A DNA stretch of 64,000 nucleotides from Mucisphaera sp965279675 (GCF_965279675.1 NZ_CBDIIJ010000002.1:2914001-2978000), one strand, 5' to 3'; numbered from the stretch's first letter, positions 19,235 to 29,889 are shown. Program-made: numbers and translations. The notes: a model not told the origin generated them from the sequence alone.

Positions 19235-20029
19235 ATGCAGCAGTATCACGATCTCATGCAGCGGGTGCTCGATGAGGGGGCGGTCAAGACCGACCGGACC
19301 GGGACGGGCACGCGGTCGGTCTTCGGGCACCAGATGCGGTTTGATCTGGGCGAGGGCTTCCCGCTGGTGACGACGAAGAAGCTGCATTTGAGGTCGATCA
19401 TCCACGAGCTGCTCTGGTTTCTGAAGGGCGACTCGAACATCGGGTATCTCAAGGAGAACGGCGTCTCGATCTGGGACGAGTGGGCCGACGAGCACGGCGA
19501 GCTCGGGCCGGTGTATGGCGTGCAGTGGCGGAGCTGGCCGACGCCTGGCGGCGAGACGATCGATCAGATCGGGCAGCTGGTTCATCAGATCCGGCACACG
19601 CCCGACTCTCGGCGGATGATCGTGACGGCCTGGAACCCGGGTCAGATCGAGCAGATGGCGCTGCCCCCCTGCCACTGCCTGTTCCAGTTTTATGTGGCGG
19701 ACGGGAAGCTGAGTTGCCAGCTGTATCAGCGGTCGGCAGATATTTTTCTGGGGGTACCGTTTAACATCGCCAGCTACGCCTTGCTGACGCTGATGCTTGC
19801 GCAGGTGACGGACCTGGAGCCGGGTGAGTTCATCCATACGCTCGGGGATGCGCACCTCTACAGCAACCATCTGGAGCAGGCGCGGGAGCAGTTGACGCGG
19901 ATGCCCCGGCCGTTGCCGACGATGAAGCTCGATCCGGGCATTCGATCGCTGGAGGGTTTCCGGTTCGAGCACTTCACGCTGCTGAATTACGACCCGCATC
20001 CGCACATCAGGGCGCCAGTGGCGGTTTGA
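19235..20029 (+). CDS. thyA: Thymidylate synthase ThyA
   Basis: Converts dUMP to dTMP with methylenetetrahydrofolate, producing dihydrofolate. The 264 residues match E. coli ThyA in length. The catalytic Cys lies in ALPPCHCLFQFYV, the phosphate-binding Arg in DRTGTGTRSVFG, and RSADIFLGVPFNIASYA and the HTLGDAHLYSNH motif are intact. It is followed after 38 bp by folA, the classic pairing in which DHFR regenerates the folate oxidised by ThyA. Confidence 0.97.
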   Translation: MQQYHDLMQRVLDEGAVKTDRTGTGTRSVFGHQMRFDLGEGFPLVTTKKLHLRSIIHELLWFLKGDSNIGYLKENGVSIWDEWADEHGELGPVYGVQWRSWPTPGGETIDQIGQLVHQIRHTPDSRRMIVTAWNPGQIEQMALPPCHCLFQFYVADGKLSCQLYQRSADIFLGVPFNIASYALLTLMLAQVTDLEPGEFIHTLGDAHLYSNHLEQAREQLTRMPRPLPTMKLDPGIRSLEGFRFEHFTLLNYDPHPHIRAPVAV

Positions 20030-20067
20030 AACCAACCGCATCGATGGTGCCTGCGTAGGATGCCTGC

Positions 20068-20556
20068 ATGATCCTGTCTCTCATCTATGCGCGTTCGGAG
20101 AACCGTGTCATCGGCAAGGATGGCGGGCTGCCCTGGCACCTGCCCGATGACTTCAGGCACTTCAAGCAGACGACACTGGGCTGCCCGATCATCATGGGCC
20201 GGCGGACGTTCGAGGATCACGAGTCGGTCCTGCCCGGCCGGGAGAACATCGTGCTGACGCGGAGGCCGGATTTCAGCTTCGAGGGGATCACGGTTCGGCG
20301 GTCGCTCGACGAGGCGTTAGAGCCGTATCGGGAGACGGAGCAGGAGGTGTTCGTCATCGGCGGCGCGGGGCTGTTCGCCGAGGCGTTTGCGATCGCCGAT
20401 CGGCTGTACGAGACCGTGGTTCATGCCGAGGTGGAGGGGGATGTGGTGCTGCCTGACTTTGATTTCAGCGGGTGGGAGCGGGAGGTGCTGATGGAACACG
20501 ATGTCGATAGGCAGCATTGCTTTCGATTTAGCGTTGCGCGACTCATACGAGTGTAA
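20068..20556 (+). CDS. folA: Dihydrofolate reductase
   Basis: Reduces dihydrofolate with NADPH, recycling the product of ThyA encoded just upstream. At 162 residues it has the chromosomal FolA layout: the GLPWHLPDDFRHFK substrate loop with the catalytic Asp, the IIMGRRTFE cofactor motif, and VFVIGGAGLF as the second NADPH-binding loop. The gene keeps the high-GC codon use of thyA, in contrast to the AT-rich gene that begins 31 bp after it. Confidence 0.96.
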   Translation: MILSLIYARSENRVIGKDGGLPWHLPDDFRHFKQTTLGCPIIMGRRTFEDHESVLPGRENIVLTRRPDFSFEGITVRRSLDEALEPYRETEQEVFVIGGAGLFAEAFAIADRLYETVVHAEVEGDVVLPDFDFSGWEREVLMEHDVDRQHCFRFSVARLIRV

Positions 20557-20587
20557 ATACCCCCATATATCTACTTTGTGAGGCTTT

Positions 20588-21355
20588 ATGTCATTTATAT
20601 CTAGGATACGCTGCCGTTGTGACCTAATTGCTGGCGCATCGCCTCGTCTTCTTCTGGCTCTTGATTCCGTAAGACTTTATAAAGGATGCTATACAGCCAC
20701 CACGCGTGACGGCATGAAGCTGAACCTGAAGGGTGGACAGGGTGATTGGTATACATTTCTCGAAAACATGCTGAGAAACGACTATCTCGATGGCCACGAT
20801 TATCTAAGCGAGGGCGATACGGTTTTGGATGTGGGTGCAAATATAGGTGCATTCACGATCGTTGCTTCAAGGCTCGTAGGTGACACAGGAAAGGTCTTCT
20901 CTTATGAACCCGACCCCGTGATCTTTAAACGTCTATTGAGAAACTTGGAAATTAATAATATCAACAATGTGAACGCAATCAACGGTGCGGTTGGCGCTGT
21001 ATCGACTAAAGCTGCTTTCTATTCGAGTAATAAGTCGGCCTACTCATCTCTTGCAAAACAGGTTGATGGCCGAAATACCGAAAAGCCGTCGTTCGAGGTG
21101 GATGTTATTGCCATTGATGAAGCATTATCAATGGGTGGTGATAGCATTAAACTCATGAAGATTGACTGCGAGGGTGGCGAGTACGAGATTTTCGATGCCT
21201 TAAATAAAAACAAAGCCTCATCGATCAAATATATTGTTAGAGAGAGCCATATCGTTCCCGGTCGAGATGTAGAGGATATGTATCGAAGAATCGAAGATCT
21301 TGGGTTTGCCGTTACTCGGGGGTATCCAATGCGAGCAGTTAGGGCAGAACCCTAA
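20588..21355 (+). CDS. FkbM family SAM-dependent methyltransferase
   Basis: A 255-residue methyltransferase of the FkbM type, which O-methylates sugars, glycan or polyketide groups. SAM motif I is VLDVGANIGAFTIVA, followed by KVFSYEPDPVIFKRLLRNLEINN and IKLMKIDCEGGEYEIFDAL, the standard FkbM blocks. The gene is markedly more AT-rich than folA and the cyclophilin gene on either side and uses AT-ending codons (ATA, TTA, AAT), a sign of transfer. There is no glycan cluster around it, so the acceptor is unknown. Confidence 0.85.
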   Translation: MSFISRIRCRCDLIAGASPRLLLALDSVRLYKGCYTATTRDGMKLNLKGGQGDWYTFLENMLRNDYLDGHDYLSEGDTVLDVGANIGAFTIVASRLVGDTGKVFSYEPDPVIFKRLLRNLEINNINNVNAINGAVGAVSTKAAFYSSNKSAYSSLAKQVDGRNTEKPSFEVDVIAIDEALSMGGDSIKLMKIDCEGGEYEIFDALNKNKASSIKYIVRESHIVPGRDVEDMYRRIEDLGFAVTRGYPMRAVRAEP

Positions 21356-21391
21356 CTACCTGCTCGCAGAAGAAAACAACGCTGTATGGAC

Positions 21392-21820
21392 CTACGGGCT
21401 GACCGTCACCTTCGTCATCACATCGCCCTGCTGGATCTTGTTGACGACGTCCTGTCCGTCGGTGACTTTGCCGAAGACGGAGTGCTTGCCATCGAGCCAG
21501 GAGGTTTCGACGTGTGTGATGAAGAACTGCGAGCCGTTGGTGCCTGGGCCGGCGTTGGCCATGGAGAGGACGCCGGGGCCGTCGTGCTTGAGGTCGGGGT
21601 GGAACTCGTCCTCAAAGGTATAGCCCGGTCCGCCGGTGCCGTCGCCTTTGGGGCAGCCGCCCTGGATCATGAAGTCCTCGATGACGCGGTGGAACTTCAG
21701 GCCGTCGTAATAGCCGTCGGCGGCGAGTTTCTCGAAGTTGGCGACGGTCTTAGGGGTCTTGTCGTCGTAGAGCTCGAGGGTGATGGTGCCCTTGCTGGTC
21801 TCGATGGTGGCGGTCTTCAT
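21392..21820 (-). CDS. Cyclophilin-type peptidyl-prolyl isomerase
   Basis: A 142-residue cytoplasmic cyclophilin, which accelerates cis-trans isomerisation of prolyl bonds. The catalytic FHRVIEDFMIQGG block, the GPGVLSMANAGPGTNGSQFFIT block and the WLDGKHSVFGKV block are all intact. No signal peptide is present, so it resembles PpiB rather than the periplasmic PpiA. It is convergent with the FkbM gene. Confidence 0.93.
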   Translation of the reverse strand: MKTATIETSKGTITLELYDDKTPKTVANFEKLAADGYYDGLKFHRVIEDFMIQGGCPKGDGTGGPGYTFEDEFHPDLKHDGPGVLSMANAGPGTNGSQFFITHVETSWLDGKHSVFGKVTDGQDVVNKIQQGDVMTKVTVSP

Positions 21821-21937
21821 GGGAAACGGGTCCTTCGATCGGATCGGCGATCCGTGGTTCAGGCGATAAAAAGGTCACATATCGGCGTTCTGCCGAAGGG
21901 GCGATCTTAAGCGATCTGCGGGTATACTTCAGCCGTC

Positions 21938-22011
21938 GGGCGATTAGCTCAGCTGGCTAGAGCGCTTCGTTTACACCGAAGATGTCGCGGGTTCGAGTCC
22001 TGCATCGCCCA
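21938..22011 (+). tRNA. tRNA-Val(TAC)
   Basis: A 74-nt cloverleaf with acceptor stem GGGCGAT/ATCGCCC and discriminator A. The anticodon stem CTTCG/CGAAG encloses loop TTTACAC, giving anticodon TAC. The T arm GCGGGTTCGAGTCCTGC is present, with stem GCGGG/CCTGC containing one G-T wobble. CCA is not encoded. No integrase gene adjoins it, unlike the second tRNA-Val at 40 kb. Confidence 0.93.
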
Positions 22012-22102
22012 TTCCGGGAGCTGATATGCACCGGCATGTGATCCGGGGGCAGCTAAAATGCGTTTGTCTAAACATCATCCAACCACACGAGGGTCCTTCC
22101 TT

Positions 22103-22639
22103 ATGACTCAGAGATATCTCAGCCATCGTTGTTCCCAGATACTCGCGCTCGCTCTGGTGCTCGTCTTCAGCGTCGGCTGCGGCATGATGCCCAGCAAGGT
22201 CTACACGTCAGACGTCTACATGGATTACGGCACGGCCCTGCCGGCGTCGCCGCCCAAGGCCGTTTCGATCGAGGCCGTCATGGATGATCCCGATGCTTAT
22301 CTCGGCCGGGAGATCGCGCTTGGCGGGACCGTTCGCGAAGTCTGCCAGAGCAAGGGCTGCTGGATGACCATGGGCTCGGATGAGATGAATGAAGCCGTCA
22401 TGATCAAGTTCACCTGTCCGATCGATGGGCGTCTGATTCCTATGGCCGCAGAAGGGCATCACGCCATGGCTTATGGCGTGCTCGAACGCCGTGAAGTCGA
22501 TGAGGAGTACGCTCGGCACCTCGCCGAAGACAACGGCGCGACGGCTGAGGAGTTGGCGGCGATCGTCGGGCCGCAGGAAATCCTGTGGTTCGGTGCTCCC
22601 TCGGCGCGAATCTACGATCTGGAACTCCAAACGCCCTAA
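22103..22639 (+). CDS. DUF4920-like lipoprotein
   Basis: A lipoprotein with signal helix LALALVLVFSVGC (lipobox SVGC) and a mature domain resembling DUF4920: PDAYLGREIALGGTVREVC, then QSKGCWMTM, then AVMIKFTCPIDGRLIPMAAEGHHAMAYG (split here into shorter blocks around residues 95-135). The conserved Cys pair in EVCQSKGCW is the family hallmark and may bind metal or haem; the function is not established. The ATG at 22,103 is preferred to one 15 codons upstream because it places the charged N-region directly before the signal helix. Confidence 0.7.
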   Translation: MTQRYLSHRCSQILALALVLVFSVGCGMMPSKVYTSDVYMDYGTALPASPPKAVSIEAVMDDPDAYLGREIALGGTVREVCQSKGCWMTMGSDEMNEAVMIKFTCPIDGRLIPMAAEGHHAMAYGVLERREVDEEYARHLAEDNGATAEELAAIVGPQEILWFGAPSARIYDLELQTP

Positions 22640-22683
22640 ACGCGGCAACGCGAGGCGAAGCCAATAATCCGGCGGTCCCGGGC

Positions 22684-24174
<1,491 letters not shown>

Positions 24175-24205
24175 GGGCGGTCTCGGGCAGATACGGTCGG
24201 TGGCG

Positions 24206-25693
24206 TTATCGCTGCTGGGCTTTACGCTGCTGAATCTGCTCGCGGATCTCGTGGGCCCGCTGCTCGTCGAGGTCGTAGCCGAGCATTACGACGATCGCGA
24301 TCAGCGTGCCGGTGCAGGGCACGAGGATGTAGGCCAGACGCAAGCCGGTGATGGCTTCCGTCGTTTGCTCGGGCAGCGCCGGGTCGTAGCCGACGAAGCT
24401 GAAAATGACGCCTGTCAGCAGACCGGCGAGGGCGAAGCCGAACTTGGTCATCCACCAGTAGACGGCACCGAACAGGCCCTCGCTCCGTGTGCCGGTGTTG
24501 AGTTCGTCGAGGTCGCAGATGTCGGCGGTCATGGACATCATGATGGTGAAGAGCCCGCCAATCCCGAAGCAGAAAAGCGGCAGCGGGAGAAACAGCAGCC
24601 AGGGATTACTCGGATCGAAACACCACCAGTACGCCACGTAACCGAGCAGCGAGACACTCTGGGAGATCAGAAAAGCGACGCGCTTGCCGAATCTGATCGA
24701 GAGCCAGGTCACCACCGGGATAGCCAGGAACGTCGTCACCAGCGCCGTGATCGAGCCGTGCAGGGCTGGCCAGCGCCCGGCCGCACCGGGATCACCGCCA
24801 AACATGTGGTGGACGATGATGTAGAAAGCGAAGGCGGCCACGGTGTTGAAGCTGCCGAAGATCAGAAACGTCGCGGCGCAGATGCGGATGAAGGGGCCGT
24901 TCTGCAGGGTCGTGAGCATGCCACGCAGCAGGCTGCCGACGCTGTCGAACATGCCCCGAAACGAGAGCTCATCTTGCGTGGAAGGGTCAACCGGCTGGGT
25001 CCGACAAAAGATCGCCGGCGTCGCCGCCAGCAGAATACAGGCGATGCCCACCCAGACCGCCAGCTTGCGGGCCCCCTCGGTCCCGTCGCTGGCGAAGCCT
25101 TCGTAGTAGATGATGATCCAGAACCAGGGGCCGATCACCCAGGCCCACTGCCCGATCCACTGCGCGATCGCCATGATGCGCGTGCGCTCGTGGTAGTCGT
25201 CACTCATTTCGTAGCCCATCGCGACGTAGGGTGTCGCGAAGATCGTCAGCCCGAGATAGAAGACCAGCGACAGCAACAGAAAATACCAGAAGTTGTACAT
25301 CTCGCTGTTGTTGGCATCGAGCTGCCACATGAGCGCGAAAGAGATGCCGGCGATGATCGCACCGATGAGGATGTAGGGCCGCCGCCGTCCCCATCGGGAT
25401 TTGGTGTTGTCGGAGATGTAACCCATGATCGGGTCGGTGATCGCATCAAAGATGCGCGGAGCGAAGGCCAGCAGACCGGCCAGCAGCACGTCCATCTTCA
25501 GACTCTGCACCAGCACCACCATGAAGACACCCAGGGCCGCAGGGAACATCTGATTGCCCAGCATGCCGATGCCGAAGGCGATTTTCTGGCCGAGTGGGAC
25601 GCGTGAAACCTGCGGGGACGAAAGGGTTGAGGTCGACAAGGCAGACTCCTGACGGGCGGTGAATCCTGCAAGAAGGCCCGATGCTAGCGACAA
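24206..25693 (-). CDS. GPH-type major facilitator transporter
   Basis: A 495-residue membrane protein of the glycoside-pentoside-hexuronide:cation symporter branch of the MFS. The GPH signature region is seen: FAPRIFDAITDPIMGYISDNT, then SRWGRRRPYILIGAI, with about 12 membrane segments. The first 30 residues are polar and a later start is possible. Being upstream of glpK in the same direction it may feed a glycosylglycerol or other polyol into that pathway; this is inference. Confidence 0.8.
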   Translation of the reverse strand: MSLASGLLAGFTARQESALSTSTLSSPQVSRVPLGQKIAFGIGMLGNQMFPAALGVFMVVLVQSLKMDVLLAGLLAFAPRIFDAITDPIMGYISDNTKSRWGRRRPYILIGAIIAGISFALMWQLDANNSEMYNFWYFLLLSLVFYLGLTIFATPYVAMGYEMSDDYHERTRIMAIAQWIGQWAWVIGPWFWIIIYYEGFASDGTEGARKLAVWVGIACILLAATPAIFCRTQPVDPSTQDELSFRGMFDSVGSLLRGMLTTLQNGPFIRICAATFLIFGSFNTVAAFAFYIIVHHMFGGDPGAAGRWPALHGSITALVTTFLAIPVVTWLSIRFGKRVAFLISQSVSLLGYVAYWWCFDPSNPWLLFLPLPLFCFGIGGLFTIMMSMTADICDLDELNTGTRSEGLFGAVYWWMTKFGFALAGLLTGVIFSFVGYDPALPEQTTEAITGLRLAYILVPCTGTLIAIVVMLGYDLDEQRAHEIREQIQQRKAQQR

Positions 25694-25897
25694 CCGTGAG
25701 AGTCTGTCACAAGCCGTGGCGTAACAGTTACTTGGAGGCGACTAAAAACCGAGGCCCAGCCCCATCGCAAGGCCCGTTGGAGATCCGCTAAACCGATCGT
25801 GGGAAACAAACAGCCAAAAGTCGCACGCAATAAGCCAGGCCCGCTGGCGTTGTCTCGCAGACGTGACACCCTCTGATAACGAAAGGCCGGAAGGATC

Positions 25898-27415
25898 ATG
25901 CGAAGCATCGGACACTGCCTCTGCCTGGGATGGCTGCTGAGTGCCTCTGCCGGCGGTCTGACGACGCAAGCCGACAGCCTGCCGACACTGACCGCCCTCT
26001 CGAACGGCTCGCTTGCTGGCCTGAACGTGGACGTCGAGGTGCCGGGCTTCGAGGTGCGGGTGCTCCGGGCCGGCGAGCCGATCTACCACCGGGCCTTCGG
26101 CGACTGGGAGATCGGCCGGGTCGCGGCCACCGACAGCAGCACCAAGACCGTCAGCGGCGCGCTGATGATGAGCGTCGCAGAGACCAGCCTGCTGCCCTTC
26201 GATCTCGACAGCCGGCTCGGCGAATTCCTGCCCGAGTACGACACGCCCGAGAAGCAGGCCATGACCATCCGCCAGGCCTTCTCGCACACCTCGGGACTCG
26301 ATGGCCAGGGAAGCTCCTCGCCGATTCTGGCCAACCCCGACCTCACGCTTCGGCAGGCGGCTTTTCTAATCGGACAGCAACCGCTGGTGAACGGCCCGCC
26401 CGGCAGCACGTTTGCCTATGGCGGGCTCTCGATGCACTCGGCCGGGGCGGCCGCTCAGATCGCGACCGGTGTCGACTACGCCAGCCTCTTCGAGCAGCGA
26501 CTGGCCGGACCCCTCGGCATGACCGACAGCTTCTTCGCTCTGGCCAGCGAGACCCACCCGCGCGTGGCCGGCGGGCTTGCCTCCACCGCCACCGATTACG
26601 CCCGTTTCATGGACATGCTGCTCAACGACGGCGTCGATCGCGTGACCGGGACAAGGGTGCTGGAGACCGCTTCCGTTGAAGAGATGCTGACGCTGCAGAC
26701 CTCACCCGACCAGCCGATCGCCAACTCGCCGGTCGATAACAATCGGTACGGCATCGGCGTCTGGCTCGACCAGCTCCAGACCGGCGGTCCCGGCGTCGAT
26801 GCACTGGCCGCAGGGGCCAGGGGGTTTCACAGCTGGATCGATGAATCCGAAGAGCTGGTCTTTACCTTCGCGACCGACCGAAGCTTTTTCGGAAACCTGC
26901 GCGACCTCAGCTCGCTGATGCACGCCGCGATCCTCCACGACCTCTCAGGCGAGCGTGCCGGCGATCTGGATGGCGACGGGCTGGTCGACGCCATCGATAT
27001 CAACCTGATCTCCGCCGCCCTGCGCAGCGGGTCCACCGGCCCGGCGTTCGACCTGAATGGATCGGGTCGGGTCGATGAACTGGACCGGGCGTTCCTGGTC
27101 ACCGGCCTGCTGGCCACGGCCCCCGGCGACAGCAACCTCGATGGCATCGTCGATCTGATCGATCTCTCAAACCTCGCGAGCAACTTCGCCACGATCGGTC
27201 GCGGCTGGGAGCAGGGCGACTTCGACGGCAATAGCATCGTCAATCTCGTTGACCTGTCGCTGCTGGCCACGAGTTTCGGGTTCGGAGAGACGATCACCGC
27301 CCTGCCGGAACCGAAGAGCATCATGGCGATCCTGGCTGGCTCGGTCCTGCTGATGAGGCGGGTGACAGCAGTCGATCACTCGGTCTCGGCCGGCTCCCAG
27401 GTGACCGGGATCTGA
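25898..27415 (+). CDS. Secreted serine hydrolase with dockerin-like repeats and PEP-CTERM tail
   Basis: A 505-residue modular protein. A signal peptide is followed by a beta-lactamase/esterase-type domain with STKT (SxxK), a YGG variant of the YxN motif in FAYGGLSMHSAG, and FSHTSGLDG. From about residue 352 come four Asp-rich dockerin/EF-hand-like segments (GDLDGDGLVDAIDINLI, FDLNGSGRVDELDRAFL, GDSNLDGIVDLIDLSNLA, GDFDGNSIVNLVDLSLLA). The end is LPEPKSIMAILAGSVLLMRR, a PEP-CTERM-like sorting tail. It is probably exported and processed at the cell envelope. Its last 40 bp overlap the convergent SOUL gene. Confidence 0.8.
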   Translation: MRSIGHCLCLGWLLSASAGGLTTQADSLPTLTALSNGSLAGLNVDVEVPGFEVRVLRAGEPIYHRAFGDWEIGRVAATDSSTKTVSGALMMSVAETSLLPFDLDSRLGEFLPEYDTPEKQAMTIRQAFSHTSGLDGQGSSSPILANPDLTLRQAAFLIGQQPLVNGPPGSTFAYGGLSMHSAGAAAQIATGVDYASLFEQRLAGPLGMTDSFFALASETHPRVAGGLASTATDYARFMDMLLNDGVDRVTGTRVLETASVEEMLTLQTSPDQPIANSPVDNNRYGIGVWLDQLQTGGPGVDALAAGARGFHSWIDESEELVFTFATDRSFFGNLRDLSSLMHAAILHDLSGERAGDLDGDGLVDAIDINLISAALRSGSTGPAFDLNGSGRVDELDRAFLVTGLLATAPGDSNLDGIVDLIDLSNLASNFATIGRGWEQGDFDGNSIVNLVDLSLLATSFGFGETITALPEPKSIMAILAGSVLLMRRVTAVDHSVSAGSQVTGI

Positions 27416-28188
27416 ACCTCCCACCACTGGAAACGGCGTGGTGTATCAGGACCGTTGTAACCGAGGAGTTGCACCTCGCCGGCGGCAACCCAGCTGCCAT
27501 GCTCGTCTTCCTGATTCGCCAGCCAGCCTTCGAGTTGCTCGCGGGCTGTGTCGATCTCGCTCCAGGCGCGTCGGCCCATGAATCCGGCAGCAAGGACCGT
27601 CATCGGTTCGATGTCTTCGACCATGACGCCTCGCTCGGCGGGACCTGTCGGGCCGAGATCAGGGGATCGGTAAAGAAAAGCCATGGTCGAGGTGGCTTGC
27701 TCTTCCCCCGCGACACGCCCTGTCATGACGACGGGGGCCGTCATCGCGATCTCCCGGCTGGAGATGTGCTGGAACAGCGGCCAGAAGCCCGAGTCGGTCC
27801 CGGGTGTTTCGATCATCGCCTGCCGATAGCCCTTGTAGTGCTTGATCTCCATCGCACCGGGCACCGTCGGCCGGGCATAACCCTCGGCGAGCGATGCAGA
27901 GATGCGAGCTTTGCCGGCGCGGTAGTAGTCGGCTTCGTCACCCTTGTTGGTTCTGCCTTCCATGACGCTGAGTTCGTGCTCGGGCTCACCGGCGACGCGG
28001 AGCACCTCCCAGTCCGCGGGTGCTGCGGTTTCGAGGTCATTGATGTGCACGGGCTGAACCACCTCGGGCTCGGCCTCGGCGACCGGTTCGATCTCGGCCT
28101 GCACACAACCAACAAGCAAGACGCCGACTGCAAGTAGTGGAGCGAAGGCACTGAGGCACAGTTTAAGTTTCACATCAAGCCATGGCAT
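27376..28188 (-). CDS. SOUL-family haem-binding lipoprotein
   Basis: A 270-residue protein with a lipoprotein signal (VLLVGC, Cys about residue 28) and a SOUL domain. The hallmark is REIAMTAPVVMTG, and the yeast/plant-like YKGYRQAMIETPG...FWPLF layout is visible. SOUL proteins bind haem or other tetrapyrroles; the envelope role in bacteria is unknown. An acidic Glu/Ala/Pro linker follows the lipid anchor. The gene lies just upstream of the potassium-channel-like gene's 3' side and converges with the serine hydrolase/PEP gene. Confidence 0.8.
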   Translation of the reverse strand: MPWLDVKLKLCLSAFAPLLAVGVLLVGCVQAEIEPVAEAEPEVVQPVHINDLETAAPADWEVLRVAGEPEHELSVMEGRTNKGDEADYYRAGKARISASLAEGYARPTVPGAMEIKHYKGYRQAMIETPGTDSGFWPLFQHISSREIAMTAPVVMTGRVAGEEQATSTMAFLYRSPDLGPTGPAERGVMVEDIEPMTVLAAGFMGRRAWSEIDTAREQLEGWLANQEDEHGSWVAAGEVQLLGYNGPDTPRRFQWWEVQIPVTWEPAETE

Positions 28189-28201
28189 GTGAGTCGCTCC
28201 A

Positions 28202-28672
28202 CTATTTTTTGGATTCAGTTGGGCCTAGGACACTCTTGAAATGCTCCTGCAGTTGATGGTAAGTCAGCGAAGCGGACCAGGCGATCAAAACGAGCCCGCA
28301 AAGGGCTTGCACGGCGTAGAGGATGCGTAGCGGTCCTAAGGGTCGGATGTCGCCGAAGCCAAGCGTCGAGAACACGACGGCGGAGAAGTAGTACCGATCA
28401 AACATCGAGCCATTCGTATCCCCCGCCAGCTCGCCGATCCGATCCCGGCCAACGAACTCGGCCAGATAATGGCAGGAGGTGAACACGCCGATCTGAAACA
28501 GGTGCGCCGTGATCAGCACCAGCACGGTGGTCGACAGGATCGCGACCGGCGACCAGGAGGTGTCGTCGCCCCACATCTTCAGCTTCACCACGACGGCGGC
28601 GTGAAGAATCACGCTCAGAACCACCGCAAGGGCAGAAGCCAGCAGCACCGGCCAAAGGGTTGAATCTTCCAT
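28202..28672 (-). CDS. Two-pore-helix ion channel (potassium channel family)
   Basis: A 156-residue membrane protein with the selectivity filter TLGFGD in FSTLGFGDIRPLGPLRI, a variant of TVGYGD, followed by a C-terminal membrane helix. Two more hydrophobic helices precede the pore helix. No RCK/TrkA regulatory domain is present, so it may be a simple tetrameric channel. It lies 14 bp after the SOUL gene in the opposite order of transcription (upstream of it on the minus strand), so the two may form one transcript. Confidence 0.8.
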   Translation of the reverse strand: MEDSTLWPVLLASALAVVLSVILHAAVVVKLKMWGDDTSWSPVAILSTTVLVLITAHLFQIGVFTSCHYLAEFVGRDRIGELAGDTNGSMFDRYYFSAVVFSTLGFGDIRPLGPLRILYAVQALCGLVLIAWSASLTYHQLQEHFKSVLGPTESKK

Positions 28673-28715
28673 GCAGGCAACGTAACCCCGACGATGACGC
28701 TGGCCAAGCCCTGTC

Positions 28716-29849
28716 TTACTTGAGGCTGTCGGCGTAGGTATCGCGAAGCTTCTCCAGCTTGGGCATGGCTTGCTGGCGGATGTAGGGATTCCCGGGATTA
28801 TGAAGGACGTAATCCTGGTGGTAGGCCTCGGCCTCGTGGAACGCCTCCAGCGGTTCGAGCGTGGTCACAATCGGCTTGTCGAACTTCCCACTGGCCTGCA
28901 GCTGATCGATATAGGCTTGGGCCTGCGCTTTCTCTGCTTCGCTGGCATAGAAGATCGCCGAGCGATAATGCCTGCCGACATCGGGTCCCTGCCGGTTGAG
29001 TTGTGTCGGATCGTGCGCGATCGTGAAGAAGACTTCCAGCAGCTTGTCGTAGCCGATGACCTCGGGGTCGTAGGTGATCTTGATGACCTCGGCATGATCG
29101 GTCAGCCCCGCCGAGACCTGGCTGTACTTCGCGGTCTCGGGTCGGCCGCCGGCGTACCCGGAGACGACCGTGTAGACCCCTTCGAGTTGCTCGAAGACGG
29201 CTTCGGTGCACCAGAAGCAGCCACCAGCGAACACGGCCTCGGCCGCGGGGCCGGCTTCCGCAGCCGGATCGGCCAGCGACGCCAGTTCAGCACTCGGGGT
29301 GAAGGCCAGCGAGGCCGAGTTCATGCAGTACCGCAGCCCTGTCGGAGCCGGACCGTCCGGGAAGACATGCCCCAGATGCGCATGACACCGAGCGCACTCG
29401 TTCTCGGTGCGCACCATGCCGTGCGATTCATCGCGGACGTTGCGGATGTTCTCTTCGGCGATCGGTGCATAGAAACTCGGCCAGCCGGTGCCGCTGTCGA
29501 ACTTGGTCTTCGACTCGAACAGCGGCAGCCCGCAGCAGACACAGCTGTAGACGCCCTCTTCCTTGTTGTGCAGCAGCTCGCCGGTGCCAGCGCGTTCGGT
29601 CCCGTCGGACCGGGTCACGTGGTAGACATGATCCCCCAGTTGCTCACGCCACTCGGCTTCGGTCTTGCTGACTGTCGGCGAAGGGACCGGGCCAACCAAC
29701 TGGCCTTCGGCGTCGAACACTTTCACAAACACGGTCGATGGCATGGATGAGTCCTTCTCTGCCTGCCGGGCTTTTGCGTCGTTTTCGACGCAACCCTGCA
29801 GCGCGAATAAACAGGTCAACAGCACAGCGATGGGGGTGAATAACCTCAT
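28716..29849 (-). CDS. MsrB-MsrA fusion methionine sulfoxide reductase, lipoprotein
   Basis: A bifunctional repair enzyme reducing both R- and S-methionine sulfoxide. The N-terminus is a lipobox signal (FALQGC, Cys about residue 20), placing it in the envelope. The MsrB domain comes first, with zinc motifs CVCCG and CARCH and the catalytic Cys in GLRYCMNSASL. The MsrA domain follows with the catalytic GGCFWCTEAVFEQLEGV and the C-terminal YHQDYV block. MsrB before MsrA is the less common fusion order. Length 377. It probably repairs oxidised envelope proteins. Confidence 0.92.
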   Translation of the reverse strand: MRLFTPIAVLLTCLFALQGCVENDAKARQAEKDSSMPSTVFVKVFDAEGQLVGPVPSPTVSKTEAEWREQLGDHVYHVTRSDGTERAGTGELLHNKEEGVYSCVCCGLPLFESKTKFDSGTGWPSFYAPIAEENIRNVRDESHGMVRTENECARCHAHLGHVFPDGPAPTGLRYCMNSASLAFTPSAELASLADPAAEAGPAAEAVFAGGCFWCTEAVFEQLEGVYTVVSGYAGGRPETAKYSQVSAGLTDHAEVIKITYDPEVIGYDKLLEVFFTIAHDPTQLNRQGPDVGRHYRSAIFYASEAEKAQAQAYIDQLQASGKFDKPIVTTLEPLEAFHEAEAYHQDYVLHNPGNPYIRQQAMPKLEKLRDTYADSLK

Positions 29850-29889
29850 GCCGTAACCATAGGTGGCAGCAGGTATTTATTCCGCGGGA

